In this document: positions 1 to 7,457 of the stretch, one piece after another
How positions within the stretch are numbered: position 1 is the first letter of the stretch
Layout: each line of letters begins with the position of its first letter
DNA from: CAZWDO01 sp964632485 [NCBI: uncultured bacterium]
GTDB taxonomy: Bacteria; JAGOEH01
DNA length: 36,808 bases
Reading direction: 5' to 3'
Assembly (NCBI GenBank): GCA_964632485.1
Contig: CAZWDO010000018.1
Coordinates: forward strand, 44,607-81,414
Made by a program: the position numbers and the translations under genes
The notes under the pieces: generated by a model
Database searches by the model: none
Seen by the model: only the letters and a program-made list of their open reading frames with translations
Told to the model about the DNA's origin: nothing

Positions 1-534
1 TTTTGCTCCATCGTACATGGCGCCTTGCCCTTTATAACTGATCTCAACGTTGGCAAGTTTCGTTGAGGAAACGGTATTATTGGCGCCAATATCGTCGGGT
101 CGCACTTCGCCGGAGATATTAATCAACTCTTCTTCACCATTGATCATTAATTTTTTAGTGCCTTCAATCTGAAAATTTCCATTTTCCATCACTTTCAGGA
201 TTTTTGCGGTAATTGTGGTCTGGATACTGCCACTTTTAGCGGTAGTACCGCTCCCTTTATAGCTATTGTCCCATTTAGTTCCTGCGCCAAATTCACCCAC
301 AGCTCCGCTCCAGCCGCCGATTCCGGGGCCCACCGAAAAATTTGTCCCTTGTTGGGTTGAGGAATTATTGGCCGTGGAATTTTGCGCATTGGCCTGCTCG
401 GAAACGACGATTGTCACCAAATCGTTCACTTGGCGGGCTTTATTGTCCGAAAACATATAATAAAGCGGACGGTTTCCCTGCGCATTTAAAACAAGAACAA
501 AACTTACGATATTTAAAAAAATAAACCGTTTCAT
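1..534 (-). CDS. flgH: Flagellar L-ring protein FlgH (partial, C-terminus beyond the window)
   Basis: FlgH forms the outer-membrane L-ring through which the flagellar rod passes. The first 178 residues are visible. They contain the family block FSDNKARQVNDLVTIVV, a serine/threonine/glycine-rich stretch, and then the diagnostic SGEVRPDDIGANNTV followed by ISYKGQG. The start ATG (532-534) overlaps the flgA stop as ATGA, so translation is probably coupled. The N-terminus is a short hydrophobic signal ending near LVLNAQGN. I see no lipobox cysteine, although enterobacterial FlgH is a lipoprotein. The reading frame is open to base 1. It is the last visible gene of the flgF-flgG-flgA-flgH run. Family assignment is firm; only the end is missing. 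Confidence 0.93.
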   Translation of the reverse strand, partial: MKRFIFLNIVSFVLVLNAQGNRPLYYMFSDNKARQVNDLVTIVVSEQANAQNSTANNSSTQQGTNFSVGPGIGGWSGAVGEFGAGTKWDNSYKGSGTTAKSGSIQTTITAKILKVMENGNFQIEGTKKLMINGEEELINISGEVRPDDIGANNTVSSTKLANVEISYKGQGAMYDGAK

Positions 535-1469
535 TCAACAACTCCCTTCGCATAATCATTTAGGATTACCGAGATAATTTTGTGGCTTTGAGGATTTCTC
601 ACATTGATGCGATCTCCCCGGCGCCCTTTTTGCAAAGCTTCACATTGCAGCATCATTTTAACATTGCCTTGCTGGTATTTTACAGCGACCATTTGGCCTT
701 TATCAACCAATATTGGAAAATCAAAAAAACTCTCAAACAGCATATCTCCCGGCTTCAATGTCCGACGAGCGCGAGCATCCCTTAATTTTCCAGGATCCTT
801 CAAAGGCGTTCGATGGGAATTAAGAATAAAAAATTTTCCCATTGCCAGCGCGGAATCTGCAACGGCTTCCCTGGCCGCAATTAACCGATTAACGGTCAGA
901 TAATAATCATAGGCCCTAACCCGGACACGATACTCATAGTGTGAGTATTCGCTGCCGTTGATCCAGGCAGTGAGTATGACCCGGTTAAAATTATTCAATT
1001 TAATTTTACCGATACAATGCACAATCATGGAATCCGGGGAATCGGGTAAATAAAAAGATTCCGGGACATTACGGAAATTGAGGACAATCAATGAATCTGC
1101 ATAGGTTAATGATTGCCCAAGATAATTTCGTAATAGCTCTTCCTGTTTTCTCCCATCGACTAAGAAATCGTGTTGTTGCAAATATACCGTATCCACTCCC
1201 AGAATTTTATAGGAGAGCTCAGGAAAAGAATTTGACAGCCAGGACGTTAAGTCTTCTTTTAACAGAAATCCGTTGGAACGCGCTATTTTTAACAGATCAA
1301 ATTGCAGGAGATCATCAGAAAGGGGTGTTCCAGATAGCCAGGCGATCTGAGAAAAATTCAAGTCATGATGATAAACACTACTCGATTTGAGATAAATCAA
1401 GCTTCCTTTCGCCGCCAAAGAAACATAAAGCAAAAAGATGACGCTTAGGAGGCGGATCATGTTAAACAC
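531..1469 (-). CDS. flgA: Flagellar basal body P-ring formation chaperone FlgA
   Basis: FlgA is a periplasmic chaperone that helps assemble the FlgI P-ring around the rod. The 312-residue protein starts with a hydrophobic signal peptide (about residues 4-22). It ends with a SAF-type domain (about 225-312) carrying the family pattern ARRTLKPGDML, then VAVKYQQGNVKM and GRRGDRINVRN. The N-terminal half is less conserved, as is usual. I chose the GTG at 1469 because a GGAG ribosome site lies 8 bases upstream. The in-frame ATG at 1460 would sit 17 bases from it. The gene follows flgG after 4 bases and overlaps flgH by 4. Its place between flgG and flgH supports the call. Confidence 0.88.
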   Translation of the reverse strand: MFNMIRLLSVIFLLYVSLAAKGSLIYLKSSSVYHHDLNFSQIAWLSGTPLSDDLLQFDLLKIARSNGFLLKEDLTSWLSNSFPELSYKILGVDTVYLQQHDFLVDGRKQEELLRNYLGQSLTYADSLIVLNFRNVPESFYLPDSPDSMIVHCIGKIKLNNFNRVILTAWINGSEYSHYEYRVRVRAYDYYLTVNRLIAAREAVADSALAMGKFFILNSHRTPLKDPGKLRDARARRTLKPGDMLFESFFDFPILVDKGQMVAVKYQQGNVKMMLQCEALQKGRRGDRINVRNPQSHKIISVILNDYAKGVVE

Positions 1470-1473
1470 CGGG

Positions 1474-2262
1474 TTATCTCCTCAGATTATTAGCGATCGA
1501 CATCATGTCATCGGATACCGAAATCGCTTTGGAATTGATTTCATAGGCGCGTTGAGCGGTAATCATATTGACCATTTCTTCCACAATCTGAACATTCGAT
1601 TTTTCCAGATATTTTTGCAAAGCTTCAGCGAATCCGTCCTGATTGGGCACTCCTAAAATTGGATCACCTGAAGCCATTGTGGAAACATATAGATTTCTAC
1701 CAATATTTTTCAATCCAGCGGAATTGATAAAGCGGGCAAGTTCGATCTGCCCCAATTCGGTAGGTTCCACCGCATCGGGAGTGATAATCGAGACAGTTCC
1801 ATCAGCTCCGATTACAATATCCGTGGCGTTTTCAGGAACCGCCATTTCAGGCTGTATGGTGTAACCATCCTTGGTAACAATCGTACCATCAGCGTTGAGT
1901 TCAAACGCGCCATCGCGGGTATAATAGACAGAGCCATCAGGCGCTAATACCTGAAAGAATCCATCTCCGTTCAAGGCCACATCCAGCGAACGATTAGTAG
2001 GAAATACATCCCCCTGGGTAAATAGCTTCGGAGTGGCGGCTATTCTTACACCGTTACCCACCTGCAATTCAGAGGGAACTTCAGCGCCCTGGACAAACGT
2101 AGTACCGGCTGCGCGCACGGTTTGATACAACAAGTCCTGGAATTCAACCTGATTTTTTTTAAATCCAGTCGTATTCACATTCGCCAAATTATTCGCAATT
2201 GTATCGACATTGAACTGTTGGGCGATCATGCCGGTTGCGGCAGAACGCATCGCTCGTATCAT
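1474..2262 (-). CDS. flgG: Flagellar distal rod protein FlgG
   Basis: FlgG forms the distal rod of the flagellar basal body. The 262-residue length is normal for the family. The N-terminus MIRAMRSAATGM followed by IANNLANVNTTGFKK is the flagellar rod/hook signature. The middle contains LDVALNGDGFFQV and YTRDGAF. The C-terminus has the coiled-coil block SNVQIVEEMVNMI and ITAQRAYEINSK, which is conserved in FlgG. A good ribosome site (AAGGAG, 6 bases before ATG) fixes the start. The gene lies 15 bases after flgF in the same transcription unit. Export is by the flagellar type III apparatus, so no signal peptide is expected and none is seen. Confidence 0.96.
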   Translation of the reverse strand: MIRAMRSAATGMIAQQFNVDTIANNLANVNTTGFKKNQVEFQDLLYQTVRAAGTTFVQGAEVPSELQVGNGVRIAATPKLFTQGDVFPTNRSLDVALNGDGFFQVLAPDGSVYYTRDGAFELNADGTIVTKDGYTIQPEMAVPENATDIVIGADGTVSIITPDAVEPTELGQIELARFINSAGLKNIGRNLYVSTMASGDPILGVPNQDGFAEALQKYLEKSNVQIVEEMVNMITAQRAYEINSKAISVSDDMMSIANNLRR

Positions 2263-2277
2263 TTCAAACTCCTTTCA

Positions 2278-3006
2278 TTATTCCAATCGACCCACTTGAT
2301 TGATTAGGGTATTCAGGGTCTCATCCTGGGCGGTAATCAGTTTTTGTCCGCTTTCAAAATGCCGGAATGTTTCCAGCATATCGACCATCTCTTCAATCAT
2401 ATTTACATTTGAGTCTTCTAAAAACCCTTGTTTGACGCGCGCTTCGGACTCAGTTTCTAACGCCATAGGCTCCCGTTTCGCCAACAACCCTTCTCCGGTT
2501 TTTACCAGTTCATAAGGTTTTTCAAAATCTACTACACGAATTTGATCTACCATCTGATCATCCACAAAAACCTGTCCGTTTTCACCGATTGCCACGGTCT
2601 CTCCCTGAATAGCAATAGGGCCATTGAGACCCAACACAGGTTGGTTTTGAGAGTTGACTAAAATTCCATCATGATTCAGCTTAAAATTTCCATTACGGGT
2701 ATAGCGTTCTCCAGCGAATGTTTGAACCACGAAGAACCCCTCGCCGTCTAAAGCCAGATCCATTGGATTCTCTGTTTGATGGTAGCTGCCCTGCCGATAA
2801 TCCGCATGAGTCGCATCTGCCATGCTCCGCTGTTCCCAACGGGGCGTCCCGTTTTTTTTGTTCTCCAGGTTCTGCATCTCACGGATAAACAAACCATCTT
2901 TCTTGTAACCCGATGTATTGATATTGGCTAAATTAGTAGCGCTAATCTCCTGTTTCATTCCCAGGACATTCAAACCATAGGCGCTTTGATATATTCCTTT
3001 TAGCAT
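2278..3006 (-). CDS. flgF: Flagellar proximal rod / basal-body protein FlgF
   Basis: This is a second member of the rod/hook family, 242 residues long. It has IYQSAYGLNVLGMKQEISATNLANINTSGY-type N-terminal features, LDGEGFFVVQT in the middle, and a C-terminal EDSNVNMIEEMVDM block. Position directly before flgG and lower similarity to FlgG favour FlgF, a proximal rod component. The start was placed at ATG 3006 because AGGAG lies 6 bases upstream. A longer frame would begin at 3033, but that lies at the predicted transcription start of the sigma-54 site at 3041-3056. It is the first gene of the flgFGAH run and probably begins a separate transcript within the larger directon. Confidence 0.88.
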   Translation of the reverse strand: MLKGIYQSAYGLNVLGMKQEISATNLANINTSGYKKDGLFIREMQNLENKKNGTPRWEQRSMADATHADYRQGSYHQTENPMDLALDGEGFFVVQTFAGERYTRNGNFKLNHDGILVNSQNQPVLGLNGPIAIQGETVAIGENGQVFVDDQMVDQIRVVDFEKPYELVKTGEGLLAKREPMALETESEARVKQGFLEDSNVNMIEEMVDMLETFRHFESGQKLITAQDETLNTLINQVGRLE

Positions 3007-3040
3007 ATTAATCTCCTGATAACAATTCAACAAGACTTAT

Positions 3041-3056
3041 TGCAATATATATGCCA
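3041..3056 (-). promoter_or_regulatory. Sigma-54 promoter for flgF-flgG-flgA-flgH
   Basis: On the minus strand the site reads TGGCAT-ATATA-TTGCA. It matches the sigma-54 consensus TGGCAC-N5-TTGCA at all but one fixed base, with exactly 10 bases between the GG and GC cores. The predicted start near 3030 leaves a leader of about 24 bases containing the flgF ribosome site. Sigma-54 control of rod and hook genes is common in bacteria with a tiered flagellar regulon. It would need an enhancer-binding activator, which is not encoded here. Confidence 0.72.
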
Positions 3057-3148
3057 CAGGTGAAAAGGTTTAAAAAGATTAAGAAAGGAAAGAGGGGGAT
3101 TATAGAAGGCGGAAAAAAATGCCTAATTTTGAAGCAAATTAAGAGCGC

Positions 3149-3943
3149 TTACAGAGAAAATTTTGCCCGGCCAAATTGCATGAAAAAGCGTTTAATTTTA
3201 TTGGTAATAAAGGAGGTCTGATGACGATCCATCTCTTTAATCACATTTAAAATTTTCGGATCATACAATTTTTCCAGAATCACTAAAAGTTTAAATTTTT
3301 GAGCCTGGGAAGAAATTTCCCAAATTTTACTTAAATAGGATAATCCTTCAAAATCAAAATATTTAGTCAAAAGAGTCAGAACAAATTCGCTGACATCGCT
3401 ATCCGGGTCATTGCAAGCGCCCAGCAGATGAAGGAGATTCCGGGCGCTTTTACGCGGAAACAAAGATTTTGCAGCCGCCATCCGAACAAATTTATTGTCA
3501 GAATCAGTCATCCGCTCAATCAAAGCCTTCGTCGGCAAATTACGGGTAATAATATCCACTTCAATATTGATATAACGGGATGCAGGAGGCCTTTTCCAAT
3601 CATCCCTCTCACTACCGGTTGTTTTAGTTGCCTCAGGATGAGGCTGGAAGCCCCTGGATTCAACGGGATTTGCCCCCCCGGCCAATGGGGCCGCCGGATA
3701 AGAAGCAGTGTGATATGGGTCCGTCTGGTAACGCTCATGAACGATCACATCAGACCGTAAGGAAAGCTCTCTCAAAATCTGATAGGCTTCCTGAATCTCT
3801 TTAAAGCGGACTATATGGTTGGTATTTTGAGCGCACACATCAGGATGATAGATATGGACATATTGCCGATAGGCCTTCTTAACCATATCAAAAGGGGAAT
3901 TGGGAGGCAACCGCAAAACTTTATAACAAGTCTCGTAATTCAT
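3149..3943 (-). CDS. J-domain protein with C-terminal HEAT-like repeats
   Basis: The 264-residue protein starts with a J domain (about residues 3-62). The catalytic HPD tripeptide is at 33-35, preceded by AYRQYVHIY. J domains stimulate the ATPase of DnaK partners. The glycine/phenylalanine, zinc-finger and client-binding domains of classical DnaJ are absent. After a proline-rich linker (about 80-120) the rest is helical and looks like HEAT/armadillo repeats, for example RMAAAKSLF and VSEFVLTLL. It starts 3 bases after the dnaK-like stop, and its GGAG site overlaps that stop, so the two are almost certainly co-translated partners. The client specificity is unknown. The position among motility genes suggests, but does not prove, a flagellar role. 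Confidence 0.8.
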   Translation of the reverse strand: MNYETCYKVLRLPPNSPFDMVKKAYRQYVHIYHPDVCAQNTNHIVRFKEIQEAYQILRELSLRSDVIVHERYQTDPYHTASYPAAPLAGGANPVESRGFQPHPEATKTTGSERDDWKRPPASRYINIEVDIITRNLPTKALIERMTDSDNKFVRMAAAKSLFPRKSARNLLHLLGACNDPDSDVSEFVLTLLTKYFDFEGLSYLSKIWEISSQAQKFKLLVILEKLYDPKILNVIKEMDRHQTSFITNKIKRFFMQFGRAKFSL

Positions 3944-3946
3944 GGG

Positions 3947-5800
3947 TTACTCCTTTTGCTCCAATATCTCCAAGTCCTCGGGAGAAAGGCTGGGATCGCC
4001 GTTTTTTTCAATCTTTACCTTCTCATCACCATTAATATCAACGCCAATAGATTCAGCACCAGGTCGTTCCCGTACATCATCGAATTGCTGCAAAATGGAT
4101 TGCGTCGTTTCCACCATAGCGCCAAGATTTTCCATGTCTTCCCGTTCTTTGTATTTTTGCAATTCACCCAACGCTTCTTTTAAATCAATCAACAGAGATG
4201 CATGCGATTCAGTCAAATCCTTTTCCTGGCACAGAAAAAGAAGATCATTTCCTTCCAGCAGCAGACCCTCAGCTTTATTCGTCAGATTCAGTTTCATCAG
4301 CCATTGCCGATCCTGCTCTTCATAACGGTTCGCTTCTTCCACCATGTGCTTGATCTCTTCCGGAGAAAGACCTGAGGCGTCTTTAATGATGATGGTTTGT
4401 TTTACATTCGTATCCAGGTCTTTAGCGGAAACATGCAAAATCCCATCTACATCAACATCGAAAGTCACCTCGACACGGGGTTCCCCTTTGCGACTATTCC
4501 TAATCCCGGTCAATTGGAAATTTCCTAAAAACTTATTGGCAATTGCGAGTTTACGCTCCCCCTGGTAGATTTTTACTTCCACCATTTCCTGGTCATCGGA
4601 AATGGTTGTGAAGAGCTTAGTCTTGCTGACTGGAATGGGGGTGTTCCGATCGATAATCGGTACGAATCCTCCCCCTTCCACTTCGATACCCAACGCCATG
4701 GGGATGACATCAACCAGGACTATTCCCTTGGTAGTTCCCTTGATTATCGCTGATTGAATGGCAGCTCCCAGAGCAACGCATTCATCGGGATTGATATTTT
4801 TATATAATTCCTTTTTAGTGATCTGAGCAATTTTATCCTGAAAAACCGGGATGCGAGTAGTTCCCCCTACTAATAGAACCTTGTCAATCTGGTCAACTGA
4901 AAGTTTCGCATCTTTTAAGGCAATTTTTGCCGGTTCCTCGATAGCTTCAACCAAATCTTTAATCAAATTCTCAAAAAGACTGCGGGAAATCTTCATTTCC
5001 AGGTGCCGGGGTCCTTTTTCAGTAGCGGTGATGAAGGGAATACTCAACTGAGTGATCGGTGATTCAGAAAGTTCAATCTTGGCTTTTTCAACTTCTTCCA
5101 ATAATCGTTGCAAGGCCATTCGGTCCTGCTTCAAGTCGAGTTTTTCTTTTTTTTTATATTCCTCGATCACATAGTTTAGAAGCCGCTGATCCAAATCATC
5201 GCCTCCGAGGTGATTGTTTCCGGAAGTGGCAAGCACTTGAAAAACGCCATTGCCAATTTCCAGAATTGAAACATCATAGGTCCCCCCACCAATATCATAT
5301 ACCATCACAATTTGCTCTTCAGTGTCTTTTAAACCATAAGCCAGAGCGGCGGCAGTCGGTTCATTAACAATGCGTAGCACCTCAATTCCGGCGATTTTAC
5401 CGGCATTGATTGTTGCCTGACGCTGGGCATCGTTAAAATAGGACGGAACCGTGATAACCGCCTGTTTTACATCACAACCGAGATACTCTTCCGCATCTTT
5501 TTTTAATTTCCGCAAAATCAGCGCCGAGATTTCTTCCGGTGAATATTTTTTGGCATCAATAGTGATCTGATTTTTAGTTCCCATCGCCCTTTTTATTGAA
5601 CTGATCGTACGGGAGCTATTAATAATGGCCTGATTTTTAGCGGCCTGACCCACTAATATCTCCCCTTCTTTAGAAAAAGCGACGACAGACGGCGTCAAAC
5701 GACCTCCCCGATTATTGGGAACGATTTGAGGCGTATTGCCTTCAAAGACGGCTACCACGGAATTCGTTGTACCTAAATCTATACCAATAACTTTCTGCAT
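3947..5800 (-). CDS. DnaK-type Hsp70 chaperone, divergent paralogue
   Basis: This is a cytosolic ATP-driven chaperone of 617 residues. The actin-like nucleotide domain (about 1-380) has the phosphate-1 motif GIDLGTTNS, then NEPTAAALAYG, YDIGGGTYDVS and the adenosine motif LVGGTTRIP. The substrate domain (about 385-500) includes a VTFDVDVDGIL-type core, and a helical lid follows. Differences from housekeeping DnaK are visible: DIGGGTYD in place of DLGGGTFD, DVIPMALGIE in place of DVTPLSLGIE, and a C-terminus ending LEILEQKE without the usual acidic DxxDADFE-like tail. No grpE is beside it. It is sandwiched between motB and a J-domain/HEAT gene. I therefore read it as a specialised second Hsp70 rather than the main dnaK. 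AGGAG precedes the ATG. Confidence 0.87.
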   Translation of the reverse strand: MQKVIGIDLGTTNSVVAVFEGNTPQIVPNNRGGRLTPSVVAFSKEGEILVGQAAKNQAIINSSRTISSIKRAMGTKNQITIDAKKYSPEEISALILRKLKKDAEEYLGCDVKQAVITVPSYFNDAQRQATINAGKIAGIEVLRIVNEPTAAALAYGLKDTEEQIVMVYDIGGGTYDVSILEIGNGVFQVLATSGNNHLGGDDLDQRLLNYVIEEYKKKEKLDLKQDRMALQRLLEEVEKAKIELSESPITQLSIPFITATEKGPRHLEMKISRSLFENLIKDLVEAIEEPAKIALKDAKLSVDQIDKVLLVGGTTRIPVFQDKIAQITKKELYKNINPDECVALGAAIQSAIIKGTTKGIVLVDVIPMALGIEVEGGGFVPIIDRNTPIPVSKTKLFTTISDDQEMVEVKIYQGERKLAIANKFLGNFQLTGIRNSRKGEPRVEVTFDVDVDGILHVSAKDLDTNVKQTIIIKDASGLSPEEIKHMVEEANRYEEQDRQWLMKLNLTNKAEGLLLEGNDLLFLCQEKDLTESHASLLIDLKEALGELQKYKEREDMENLGAMVETTQSILQQFDDVRERPGAESIGVDINGDEKVKIEKNGDPSLSPEDLEILEQKE

Positions 5801-5825
5801 GGGGTATCGCTCCTTTCTAAGCTAA

Positions 5826-5841
5826 AACCATATCAATGGTT
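5826..5841 (-). other. Short perfect hairpin between motB and the dnaK-like gene
   Basis: AACCAT and ATGGTT form a perfect 6-base stem with a 4-base loop in the 50-base gap after motB. It has no T-run, so it is not a classical terminator. It could attenuate or stabilise the mRNA, or it may be chance. Confidence 0.3.
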
Positions 5842-5850
5842 ATCTCGCAT

Positions 5851-6687
5851 TTAGTTCTTTTTCAAAAAAATAAATTCAACCCTGCGATTGTTGCTACGAT
5901 TTTCTTCGTTAGCATTTTGTTGAATGGGCCGTGTATCGGCAACACCGGCTACGGTTACCCGTTCTTTGGGAATTTTACAATACTGGAGAAGAAACCGCGC
6001 CACACCAGCCGCCCGGGCCGAAGAAAGTTCCCAATTCGATGGATATTGACGGGTACGTATCGGCAGATCATCCGTATGGCCTTCGATTAAAATGTCATCA
6101 TTCACCTGATTCATCAACTGCCCAATTTTGTACAACACGCGATACGATTCTTTTTTCACATCAGCCCGACCGATATCAAATAAATTTCGATCGGTAATCC
6201 GTACGGCAATACCCCGGGGATCAATCACAACCTTAACCATATCCTCCATTTTTTCACTGGCGATGATGGAATTGAGTTGCGCAATCAATTGGCTGGTTTG
6301 ATTCGCCTGAACTTGTTCTGTTATCTTCCCGGAAATTATCAACTGATCATCTTTTGATTCCATCTTTACGAATTTTTGAAGATTACTGTCTTGAATCATC
6401 TCAGATATTGTTTTTGCGATTTGCTGCATCGCCTGATTTTCATTCGTAATCTGATCAGTTGTTACCGGCATAGATTTTTCATATTGCGCCGTTTCTTCTG
6501 TTGTAGAACCAAAAGCCCCGGTCAGGGATTCAACGACCTGGCGATATTTAACAAGGTCGGTGGACGACATACTTAACAACATGATAAAAAAGGTCAACAA
6601 TAACGACATCATATCGGAAAACGTCACGATCCACTCGGGCGCGCCTTCTTCTCCCCCCGGTTCATCCTGTAGCATATCATCTGGCAT
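5851..6687 (-). CDS. motB: Flagellar stator protein MotB
   Basis: MotB anchors the stator to peptidoglycan and carries the ion-binding aspartate. The 278-residue protein has an acidic cytoplasmic head and one membrane helix (about residues 20-42). The essential aspartate sits in VTFSDMMSLLLTFF (residue 25). A periplasmic OmpA-like domain (about 150-278) contains EGHTDDLPI and LSSARAAGVARFL. I chose ATG 6687 because it begins MPDDMLQDEP, one base after the motA stop, with a GGGAAA site upstream. The frame is open further (to 6798), but that would overlap motA by about 110 bases. The tight motA-motB spacing is typical and implies coupled translation. Confidence 0.94.
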   Translation of the reverse strand: MPDDMLQDEPGGEEGAPEWIVTFSDMMSLLLTFFIMLLSMSSTDLVKYRQVVESLTGAFGSTTEETAQYEKSMPVTTDQITNENQAMQQIAKTISEMIQDSNLQKFVKMESKDDQLIISGKITEQVQANQTSQLIAQLNSIIASEKMEDMVKVVIDPRGIAVRITDRNLFDIGRADVKKESYRVLYKIGQLMNQVNDDILIEGHTDDLPIRTRQYPSNWELSSARAAGVARFLLQYCKIPKERVTVAGVADTRPIQQNANEENRSNNRRVEFIFLKKN

Positions 6688-6688
6688 T

Positions 6689-7453
6689 TTATTTCCCTTT
6701 TTTCTTCCCGCCACGCATATCAGGCGACAAAAAAGACAATAGCTTTTCTTCGAGCACGCGGGGATTATCGCCCGCTTGTATGGATAATACGCCTTCAACC
6801 ATAATTTGCATAATCAATTGTTCATCCCCGGACCTCATTTCCAGTTTGTCTGCAATCGGTAAAAAGACCAAATTTGAAAAAAGAGCTCCGTAAAAGGTTG
6901 TAATAAGAGCTACCGCCATGGCCGGCCCGATATTAGCGGGATCTGACATGGATTGCAACATCTGCACCAAGCCGATTAGAGTACCGATCATTCCAAAAGC
7001 CGGAGCGGATGAGCCCATCGCTTTAAATAATTTCTGACCGCTTTGATGCCGCGATTTCATAAAGGCAATCTCGGTATATAAAATAGATTTAACCAAATCC
7101 GGCGCGATGCCGTCAACGATCAGTTGCGTGCCTTTTCTCATCAAATCCTGAGTAATTTTATAACTTGCCAAAGAAAGGATGCTCTCCTTACGCGCTTTAT
7201 TGGCCATATCCACTAATTGTTTGATTACTTTTTGCGGATCTTCCTTACTATCGAAAAAAGCATTCTTCAGAACGCCGACGGTTCCAAAAACAGTTTTCAT
7301 GTTAAATTTTATAAAAGTTGTTGCAATTGTTCCTCCAATAACAATGAGAAACGATGGCAAATCCCAAAAAACCATCAATGAACTTCCCATCATAATAGAA
7401 TATATGATTAAAGCCATTCCTGAAACGATTCCAAGCAGTGTCCCTATATCCAT
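6689..7453 (-). CDS. motA: Flagellar stator protein MotA
   Basis: MotA is the four-helix inner-membrane ring subunit of the stator that turns ion flow into torque. The 254 residues fit the family. Visible features are an N-terminal helix pair (about 1-50), a charged cytoplasmic loop (about 70-140) with DLMRKGTQ, and SSAPAFGMIGTLIGLV in the third helix, with the conserved proline. The fourth helix includes ALITTFYGALFSN. GGAG lies 7 bases before the ATG. The C-terminus is lysine-rich (GGKKKGK). It follows the DUF342 gene by 4 bases and leads into motB. The sequence does not tell me whether the stator uses protons or sodium. Confidence 0.95.
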   Translation of the reverse strand: MDIGTLLGIVSGMALIIYSIMMGSSLMVFWDLPSFLIVIGGTIATTFIKFNMKTVFGTVGVLKNAFFDSKEDPQKVIKQLVDMANKARKESILSLASYKITQDLMRKGTQLIVDGIAPDLVKSILYTEIAFMKSRHQSGQKLFKAMGSSAPAFGMIGTLIGLVQMLQSMSDPANIGPAMAVALITTFYGALFSNLVFLPIADKLEMRSGDEQLIMQIMVEGVLSIQAGDNPRVLEEKLLSFLSPDMRGGKKKGK

Positions 7454-7457
7454 ATCC

